Shown here: positions 56,456 to 64,000 of the stretch, in pieces | Numbering within the stretch: the stretch's first letter is position 1 | Layout: each line of letters starts with the position of its first letter | Source: Bretschneidera sinensis | Lineage: Eukaryota; Streptophyta; Magnoliopsida; Brassicales; Akaniaceae | DNA length: 64,000 bases | Reading direction: 5' to 3' | NCBI GenBank assembly: GCA_023935145.1 | Contig: CM043703.1 | Coordinates: 25,133,727-25,197,726 of the forward strand | Made by a program: the position numbers and the translations under genes | Notes under the pieces: generated by a model | Databases searched by the model: none | Told to the model about the DNA's origin: nothing | The model's input: the letters and a program-made list of their open reading frames with translations, nothing else

Positions 56456-58323
56456 CAACCCCCAACTAGCTTATTGCTAGTCCCTAGCAATTCAAGCGAA
56501 AACAAGAGATGAATTCTATGGTGGGAATCAAAACAAAGTAAGCAATGCTAGTGTTAAACCAAGAGCAATTCACTTTTTGTCTCAGAAATTGCACATGATA
56601 TACAGCATATAGAATCATTAAATATCACTTAAGTCGAAAAGTAATCCAAACATCAATCTTAAAATTGTTATCGACTCTTAACATCCATCTTACCACAATC
56701 CATTAATCCGAACACCCGGATGATTTTATGCATAACATTCATGAATACAAGTCTTGGCCTCTAAAAACATAATGAATTGCGTGACATTAATCACAAATCA
56801 AGCTCCATAGGCTTATTTTTCAAATCACTCTCCACTATTGTAGAAAAATCACACTAGTTTGGTTCAATAGGTCTTTAATAAGCTTGTAATGTTAGGCTAA
56901 GGTAAAGGTTAAGGAAGAATGGGAAGGATTTACAAGTAAAAGAACTCAATCTCATAACTTTAAACACAACCACTTTTAAGCACTGGATAACCTTACTTCA
57001 ACACCCAACTCTTTCAACCATTTTTTATAAGAGCATATCTCTCGATAGGTCACCACTTTTCTTTTCTTTTCTTCTTTCTTTGCAATACTTCACTTCTCTT
57101 TTTCTTATCTTTTTTTCTTTTCTTTTCTTTTCTTTTCTATTTTGGTATAAGACCATTCGCCTTCTTTTTCATTCTTTTCTTTTCCACAACCCCTAACTTA
57201 TCTCCTTTAATGTACTTAGGTTATGGTAGTAATACTTTTTTCATATTTCCATCCTTACTCCTCTCAAATGCTTCGCAACAAATGTGTATGACTAAGTTCT
57301 TTTAAAAGAAGGGTGGATAAAATATTTTTAGGCTTATAAGGGTAAGTGAATGGGTTATCGAAAGAAACAAGACTCAATTTCTTTTTCAAGAAAAAGGCTC
57401 AAACAGGTGACTAGCGATAAATATATCAATGGTAAGTTTGAAAGGCTCAAACGGTTCAAAAATAGCCTATATCATATCCCAAGTAACGTGCATTCTAGGA
57501 ATTCGCCTCAAGTAATTATCAAATAAGTTCTAGAGCTTGTCGAGACCGCAAAGGTATTCACAAACAATCACACATAAAACTTCTCTAAATGTTTTAGACT
57601 AATCATACAATCTTACCGCAAACTAGAGTCTCAAACCAAATGAAGATTGACACTTAAATTATTCTCAAACTGAAGCAAGATTTAACTTCTTCTAAATGCT
57701 ATATGCTATCTCAATTAAGTTTATATCATTGACATGTGAATTAACTCCAAGGCTAACACAAAGCATGCTAAAAACAAATAAAAAAGGAAAGTAACACCAA
57801 GCAGTTCAATGGAAACAAAATACATTTCCTTCACCCCCAACTGAAAAATTGCATTGTCCTCAATGTTAAAGATAAAGTAAAGGAAACTCCCTTTGTAAAA
57901 AAAGTGCACACAAGATGAAAATTGTGCACCATTATGTGAACTGCAGGCCATTCTTCTTGCTGAAATTCTGATCTACAATATAGAACAACACAACAAAAAG
58001 AAAGCAAATGCGGTGTACTATTAAGATTCCCACCGTAAGTTAGGTTAGCACATGAAAAATAAAATAAAGTACGAAAAATAAAATAACGAAAAGGAAAGCA
58101 CAATAAATGTTAGTATAGTTATCCGATAATAAAAACAAAAGAAAAGTAGACAAACAAGAGATAAAACCCAAAACTGATCCTTTATGTCATCACCCTCTTC
58201 CTCATTCTCTTCATTCTCTTCACCTTCCTCAGGAGTTAGATCAAAAGAGGAACCCGGATAGGGTGGCAAAGTGGGAAAGTGATCCATGTCACAACCAGTA
58301 GCGGAGGCAAGGTGTTAGTACAT
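56456..58323 (-). other. C4 3' non-coding region with PPT
   Basis: No gene. PPT complement CAACCCCCAAC (56456-56466) and hairpin TTGCTAGTCCCTAGCAA (56474-56490) abut the LTR. C/T-rich tracts lie at 57055-57185. The internal PPT-like tract and CATTG-AGGA-CAATG hairpin (57852-57865) match C1 and C3. Then comes A-rich sequence to the ORF end. Confidence 0.75.
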
Positions 58324-59310
58324 CTAACCAAAAGAAGAGTACACCCCCGCTTGATAATCAGCTTGCCTAGCCAAGAAACGTTCCTGACGATCAAATCTAT
58401 CATGCAAAAATTTCTGATGCTCATCAAAATAAATCTCTAAACGCTGAAGGCGCTCTGCAACAGTGAAATGCCTAGGGGGAGGAGGGGCTACAATTGCCGC
58501 TCTCTCTCCTGGAACTGGCGGCCTTGAGGCTTTAATTTGAGTGAGCATGCCATCATCGATAGGCTTCTTTGGTTGTTGGGCATCCTCATCAGGACTATAC
58601 TAAACTTTAACTTGGATGAATAATTGGGTAATTAAGGAAGGAAAGTACAATCAAAACTTTTGTTGTATAGTGTGTATGATAGAATTAAATATGATCTGGC
58701 CCACATCAATAGTCATGCCCATCAAAATGGCATAAATCAACACAGCTCTCTCAACAATAAAGTCACTATAGTATGTAGCAGGCATCAACCTCTGGCATAC
58801 AAAATATTGCCAAGCTCGAGTATTTACAGTAAGAGAAGTACCGGGTAAGGTTACAAGGGTATCTCCCACCATTTTCCATGTAGTGCTTGGAGTACAAAGA
58901 GTATTGCAAATCTCTTCATAATTAATATTAGATGCATATGCACTATACTCATTGTTTTCTATGTAAGGGAGCCCATAGAATCTGTTGATAGATGTGCTTC
59001 TAAAAGAAACTAGTTTTCCTCTCACTCTCACCTTACCATTCCTATGTTCTTCTGCATTAGCATAGAATTCTCTAACCACATTTGTGAGGGAATGAGATGG
59101 TTGGCTAGTAAATGTACCCCAATGCCTATCAATAATCATTCTAAACAAGGCGGGGTTTGCTCTCTCTGTTATATTGAATCCTCTATCAGGAATGGGTTTT
59201 CTAGTGTGCATCATCCTAACATATCTCTCACTAGCCTCAATACTAACAAATTTTCCCCCATCATACTCTTGTGCTTGTTTCCCCCTTGATCTCTTAGTCT
59301 TAGGGGCCAT
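58324..59310 (-). pseudogene. C4 downstream ORF (plant-transposon-protein-like)
   Basis: 329 codons from ATG 59310 (MAPKTKRSRGKQAQEYDGGK), with stops at about 58651 and 58600 (Gly and Gln in C3). The first 220 codons are open. Same order as C3: basic N-terminus, core (SERYVRMMHTRKPIPDRGF, VVREFYANAEEHRNGKVRVR, GKLVSFRSTSINRFYGLP, YAILMGMTIDVGQII), Pro-rich linker, coiled coil (RLQRLEIYFDEHQKFLHDRF). It is clearly homologous to C3 and better at the 5' end (ATG kept). Two independent insertions both retain this ORF although RT is gone. Confidence 0.77.
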
Positions 59311-60173
59311 TTGAATCAAATATATAGAACAATAGTACTAATTCGAAATCAACCACCCAAAGAGCACAAATGAACAATAAAGAGGAGAAATTGGTCTTAC
59401 TTGATGCCCAAAGTTGGAGAGAAGAAGGAGTTCCCACCAACTTGAAGTTTTCTTGATGACCCCAAAATCTTCTTAGTACCAAGCTTTTTGGAGAAATTTT
59501 CAACAAAATCTGTAATATTAGTGCAAAATCCTTCAAGAAATGATGTCAGAATCAAGAAATTTTTAGTAAGAGTGAGTGGGTAAGAGAGGATTTAGAGAGA
59601 GGATGAGAGAGAGAGAAGTAAGCCATTGTTTTCTTAAGGGAGAAATGAAGACGATAAGTGTAGAATTGGGTTTTAATTTGTGTGCAGGGACAGGTGGCAG
59701 AACAGGTGAAGTTGTGGCTTGGCTGAGGGCGCGCCGTGGCGTGGGCTGAGGGGCTTGAGAGTGGGCACACTATGCGCTGCAGTGCACACAGTGCTAGGCC
59801 TAGGTGCGGGCTGGCGTGCTGTTGGGCTGCTTCTGTGCGTGCACACTATGTGCTGCAGCGCGTACAGTACTGGGCCTAGGCGGGGGCTAGTGTGCAACTA
59901 GGCTACTTCTATGCGTGCACACTATGCACTGCAGCGTGCACAGTGCTAGGCCTAGGCGCGGGCTGGTGTGCTGCTGGGCTGCTTGGACCTGTTTTTAGTT
60001 TAAAAGGAACTTGTTTGTTACCAAAAGAAGAAAAAAACAAAATAAAGTTAGGCAACAAAAAATAATTCTTAAACTAAAAATCAGATTAAACTAAAAAAAT
60101 TAAAAATTAAACTTGAAATAAACTTAACAAAACAAACAAAACAAAAAAAAAAAAATGTACCTGTGTGGTGTGG
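59311..60173 (-). promoter_or_regulatory. C4 inter-ORF region with donor-like site and leader
   Basis: No gene. In the minus sense CACACAG|GTACAT (GT at 60160-60159) again lies 14 bases after the integrase stop. A T-rich stretch follows, then the 76-bp tandem repeats (listed separately) and a leader with a weak TATA-like TTAAAAC near 59670. The layout matches C3. Confidence 0.5.
59765..59993 (-). repeat. 76-bp tandem repeat, three copies
   Basis: GCACACTATG starts copies at 59765, 59841 and 59917, exactly 76 bases apart. Each continues with a CTGCAG core, a CTAGGCCTAGG-like palindrome in two of the three, and a GGGCTGCTT end. GC-rich in AT-rich surroundings. C3 has a different repeat (62 bp) at the same place. 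Confidence 0.88.
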
Positions 60174-61132
60174 TCAAGGGGAATAGACGAGATCCATAAG
60201 CGGAATGTCTTCCACTTCCAGATCTTGTCTATCGATTAAGACTTTAAGGCATTGACCATTTACTTTAAAAATCCGACCATTTCTAGTGTCCTCTATTTCT
60301 ACCACCCCATTTTCAAAAGCATTCTTTACTATAAAAGGGCCGGTCCACCTCGACCGAAGTTTTCTTGGATGCTTATAGAGTCTAGAATCATATAAAAACA
60401 CCTGATCATTAGGTTTAAATGTTTTCCTCAAAATATTTTTATCATGAAACACTTTCATTTTAGCTTTATAGATTCTAGAGTTCTCATAAGCATAATTTCT
60501 CAACTCCTCTAACTCGGTCAACTGAAATTTCCTAAGCTTACCTGCTTCTCCTATATCAAAATTAAAAGACTTGATGGCCCAGTAAGCTCGATGCTTGAGT
60601 TCGACAGGTAAGTGGCAAGGCTTTCCAAAAACAAACCGATAAGTTGACATACCTAAAGGAGTTTTGAAAGTTGTTCGGTAAACCCAAAGCGCATCAACTA
60701 GTCTCAAAGACCAATCCTTGCGATCTGGGTTAATCGTTTTTTCTAAAATTTGTTTAATTTCCCTATTAGCAAGTTCTACTTGTCCACTTATCCGAGGGTG
60801 GTAAGCAGTGGAAATCTTATGTAACACCCCATATTTTCTCATTAAAGCTTCAAATGAACGGTTGCAAAAATGTGTACCTCGATCACTAATTATAGCACGT
60901 GGTGTACCAAATCGAGATAACACATTTTCTTTGAGAAATTTAATTACTATTCTATTATCATTGCTTCGGTAAGCTGCTGCCTCTACCCATTTTGACACAT
61001 AATCAATTGCCACAATGATATATTGATATCCGAAAGAAGGAGGAAATGGTCCCATGAAATCAACAATCAAAGATTTCAATCACTAAAATTGGGTTTAAGG
61101 GTATCATATTTCGACTAGACATAACTCCTAAA
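60174..61132 (-). pseudogene. INT: C4 integrase core and C-terminus
   Basis: 301 codons open from 61079. An 8-base deletion near 61070 removes the WGI codons just before DFMGPFPPSFG and shifts frame from the zinc-finger part. All three catalytic acids are visible: D in VDFMGPF, D in IISDRGTHF, E in [12 protein letters not shown]. The GPF/Y module [12 protein letters not shown] follows, then [10 protein letters not shown] and a stop at 60174. Only the junction with the finger is broken. Confidence 0.88.
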
Positions 61133-61134
61133 TT

Positions 61135-62496
61135 CTAACACTTTTTGCATGAGCGACAATAGATGTTTGCATCTTTAAAAAAGGTTGGCCAATAAAATCC
61201 ACACTGCAAGATTTTTGCAGCGGTTTTTTTAATTGAAAAGTGGCCTCCACAAGCTTGGGAGTGACAAAATTCCAAGACGCTGGCAATCTCTTCATTAGGG
61301 ATGCAACGCCTTAAAATTTGGTCAGGGCAGTACTTAAAAAGATAGGGGTCATCCCAATAAAAATTATTTACCTCATTCAAGAATTTCCTTTTGTCTTGAG
61401 CGCTCCAATCCATCGGTATCTCACCGGTAGCCAAATAATTCACGATATGAGCAAACCATGGTAGAGAAGTAACAGAGAGTAATTGCTCATCCAGAAAATC
61501 ATCCTTGATTGGCATGTCGTCAGAGGTGTCCTCAAATGTGAGCCTTAAGAGATGGTCTGCCAATACATTCTCTATTCCTTTCTTGTCTTTGATGGTGATG
61601 TCAAATTCTCGTAGGAGTAGTATCCACCGTATTAGTCGTGTCTTAGCATCCTTCTTTGTAAGAAGGTACTTGAGGGTTGCATAATCTTGAGACTCAGACA
61701 ATTCAAATGAGATAATAATAGGAAAAGTATCACCTAGACCGAGAAAAACATACTTTAAACCCTTAGGTAGTGGCTTCAATTCGACTTTAGGTGCTTCCAC
61801 ATTTGAGGGGATTTGCTTCTTGCTTCTTTCAGGCAGTTCCTCAAACTTTAGTTGCCATGGTCGAGTGCTATAATCCTGAATTTTATCAAAAATAGTACAA
61901 ATATCAATTATATTAGATTTATCATCAATAGAATCAAACTCAGAATCAACAAGAAAATACTCAAGAGGATCAAAATCATGAGCTATAGAAACTCCCTCAT
62001 CGATGAGTGACTCGATCATGTATAATTGGTGGTTCCCATCCTCATCTTCGGGCTGTTTTGCAACATTGAAGATGTTCACTTTAAGGGTCATGTTTCCAAA
62101 GGACAGCTTCATGAGTCCATTCCTACAATTAATTAGAGCATTTGCAGTAGTAAGGAAAGGTCTACCTAAAATTAAAGGTATTTTAGAGTTAGTGTCAACA
62201 GCAAAAGTAGTATCAAGGATTAGGAAATCAACAGGATAATAAAATTTATCAATTTGAATAAGAACATCCTCTACCACACCTCGAGGTACTTTAACTGAAT
62301 GATCAGCCAATTGCAATACCATAGCAGTTGGTTTGATTTCTCCTAAACCCAGCTGGGAATAAATAGAAAATGGCATCAGGTTTACACTAGCTCCTAAATC
62401 TTGTCCAACCTCATGATTTCCAATGCTACACGCAATGGTTGAAAAACCAGGATCCTTGTATTTTGGGGGAATTCTTTGCTCAATTAAAGCACTTAC
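61135..62496 (-). pseudogene. pro: C4 protease - RNase H stub - integrase zinc finger, fused frame
   Basis: 413 codons are open from 62376, and the same frame extends up to 62496. Protease: VGQDLGASVNLMPFSI (three residues ALL lost before the motif by an in-frame 9-base deletion), VDFLILDTTFAVDTN, IPLILGRPFLTTA. Tether: GNHQLYMIESLIDEGVS, KVELKPLPKGLKYVF, FPIIISFELSESQ. It then passes directly to DYATLKYLLTKKDAKTRLIRW (end of RNase H), ENVLADHLLRL and the integrase finger HSQACGGHFSIKK ... CRSCKKC, stopping at 61135. The whole RT and the first RNase H acids are missing. The join falls at about 61685-61691, at the same place as in C3. Confidence 0.87.
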
Positions 62497-64000
62497 TTAC
62501 TCAGTTAGGAATGTTGTTTTCTTTACATGGTGTTTCCTCTTAATTGTACACAAATCCTTAAGAACTTTTACATAGGTAGGAACTTGTTTATTCACATGCA
62601 AAAGAGGAAGGTTAAGTTTTACTTGCCTCAAGTTCTCTAGGATTTCATTTTTTAGGTCCAGATTTTTCTTGTTTGATTTTAAGGCTTGAGTGAATGGTGC
62701 CTTAACAGGGCTCTTGGTAACCTCAGGGTTCTTGGTAACCTCATGACCCTTTTCCACATCCTTGGATTTGTTCGTTGTTGGGATGTGTAATGTCTTACCA
62801 CTTCTTGTCACAATGGTATTTACATTTTCTAGATTTTTTTGTGCCATGTGTTGACCATGGGGTGTGGATTGAGTTTGGGAAAGGAACTTCGCTCCCTCAT
62901 TCACACTCAAGGAGCCCATCAGTTTGGTCACTTGGCTCCTTATCTCTTTGTTCTCTTCAACAACCTACGTAATTAACGCTTCACATCTCTGATTTATCTT
63001 ACCCTGTGCCTCTATAAAAGCATGTAAAGTGTCTTCTAAAAAACTCCTAGAGGATGAGGGTGCATGATATGGTGCAGGGTATGATCTAGAGGGTTGTGCA
63101 AGCTGCTGGTTTTCAGACTTCCAGCTGAAGTTGGGGGTGATTTCGCCATCCCGGATTATAGGTGTTAGAGAAGGGTGCAAGAGGCTTCTTATACATACCT
63201 AAGGCACTACATTGTTCCTTATACATCTCTCTCATATCTACGAATGTGGGGCACTCTTGAGTGGGATGATCTACCCTGCCACACACAAAACATGGTTTTG
63301 AAGATTCGGCATGATTAACCGCGTGTGTTGGCTTTGAGCCTTTAGTCTTTAACGCATCTAACTCCCTAGTGAGCATTTCGACTTTAGCTTTTAGGTTTTC
63401 TTCTTCCCTAAGATGATATATTCCACCACTACTTGGGTTTCCTACAGGTCGTGACCTATTGGTGCTTTCAATAGCACTAGGTCCAGTCCAAGTGTGAGCT
63501 TTTTCAACAAGCTCATTGAGGTACTCAATGTCCTCATCAGGGTCTTTTTGCATAAATTCACTATGACACATCATCTCTACAAATTGTCACTCTCTATAGG
63601 TAAGTCCCTCATAAAAGTAGCTCACTAAGCGCCAACTCTCATACCCATTGTGTGGACACATACTTAACAGCTCCTTAAAGCATTGGTCTTATGTTGAGGG
63701 AAGTATTTGTTAAAGAAAACTTGAGTCATCTCATTCCGTGTCCCAATAAATCATGGTCTCAGCGAGTATAACCAACTTTTAGCTTTATCCTTCAAAGAGA
63801 AAGGAAAAAACTTGAGTCTCATGATATCATCAGTTGCATCTTGACTATGAAAAGTCGCAACTACTTCCTCAAACTCCCTAATGTGTACATATGAGTTTTC
63901 GTTTCCCAAGCCATGAAATGTAGGGAGTAATTGAATCATCCCTGTTTTAAAGTCTTGATGGCGAGTGTTTGCCGGAAACATGATGCATGATGGTGTGGCT
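62497..64000 (-). pseudogene. gag: C4 gag (partial, runs off the window)
   Basis: Gag read on the minus strand from the right edge: MFPANTRHQDFKTGMIQLLP, LKFFPFSLKDKAKSWLYSL, a deletion of about 75 bases near 63680, then KDPDEDIEYLNELVEKAHTW. A coiled-coil-like LKAKVEMLTRELDALKTK and a complete zinc knuckle CFVCGRVDHPTQEC (near 63290) follow. YNPGWRNHP is followed by a frameshift near 63135, and the C-terminal VTKLMGSLSVNEGAKF part ends at TAA 62497. The start codon lies outside the window. Confidence 0.85.

Larger units (their letters stand above)
55156..64000 (-). mobile_element. C4: C-type element lacking RT, continues past the window
   Basis: A minus-strand element closely parallel to C3: 3' LTR 55156-56455, 3' non-coding region, downstream ORF, inter-ORF region, integrase, protease joined to RNase H, and gag running off the right edge. 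The left duplication is expected to be TTGTG (55151-55155); the right copy and 5' LTR are outside. Confidence 0.9.

Noticed and set aside
39418..59310. Calling the downstream ORFs envelope genes
   Set aside because: Position fits the env-like slot of some Athila elements, but no signal peptide, fusion peptide or membrane anchor is visible, and the termini are basic or coiled coil.
59673..59901. Overlapping frames on both strands over the 76-bp repeats
   Set aside because: Open only because the repeat is GC-rich; no similarity to any element protein and no matching frame in C3.

Overview
This window looks like plant (angiosperm) nuclear DNA made almost entirely of nested Ty3/gypsy LTR retrotransposons. 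I see no host gene, tRNA, rRNA or CRISPR array. The evidence is long LTRs of about 1.3 kb, 5-bp target-site duplications (TSDs), primer-binding sites of the type TGGCGCCGTTGCCGGGGA (the 3' end of plant tRNA-Asp, from memory, typical of Athila-like elements), plant-type Gag with a CCHC knuckle, a D-L-G-A-S protease motif, FMDD reverse transcriptase, an HHCC/DDE integrase without chromodomain, and a further ORF downstream of pol in some elements. Species cannot be told from the sequence. Element names here are mine: A (LTR TGATAAGTGCTTAAAT...ACAACA), B (LTR TGATGACTACCAAATA...), C (read on the minus strand, LTR TGATGAGAG...GGGCGTAATCA).

Nesting order. The oldest layer is D, a minus-strand A-type element seen as 34070-35748 and 54785-55155. 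Three insertions hit it: A0 (+, only its 3' LTR is in the window: 10-494 and 33281-34069), C3 (-, 35749-54779, TSD ACACA) and C4 (-, 55156 to beyond the window end). A1 (+, 495-33280, TSD CTCTT) sits in the A0 LTR. A3 (-, 36793-45453, TSD TTTGC) sits in the C3 3' LTR. B1 (+, 3295-9210, TSD GGCAA) sits in the first gag copy of A1. C1 (-, 17827-30950) sits in the A1 3' untranslated region. Inside C1 lie a solo LTR (20645-22096, TSD AATGA) and A2 (+, 25603-30762, TSD TGCTT).

No element is intact, and they have lost different parts. A1 keeps gag-pro-RT-RNase H-integrase, broken by stops and frameshifts, and keeps only the last ~15 codons of the downstream ORF. A3 and D keep the downstream ORF; A3 lacks RT-RNase H-integrase. 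C3 and C4 keep gag, protease, integrase and a downstream ORF but share one deletion of RT plus most of RNase H. C1 is gag only, A2 is mainly a zinc-knuckle gag remnant, and B1 fuses a gag C-terminus to a truncated RT. Together they look like a community of non-autonomous derivatives that would need supply in trans.

The most interesting signals are non-coding: clusters of CG-rich palindromes upstream of LTR TATA boxes in all three families and again upstream of internal ORFs; two hairpin-plus-polypurine modules per element with an apparent compensatory change; a ~45-nt motif close behind coding stops in families A, B and C1; and a four-stem-loop block in A-type LTRs whose loop motif has switched at all four sites in A3.
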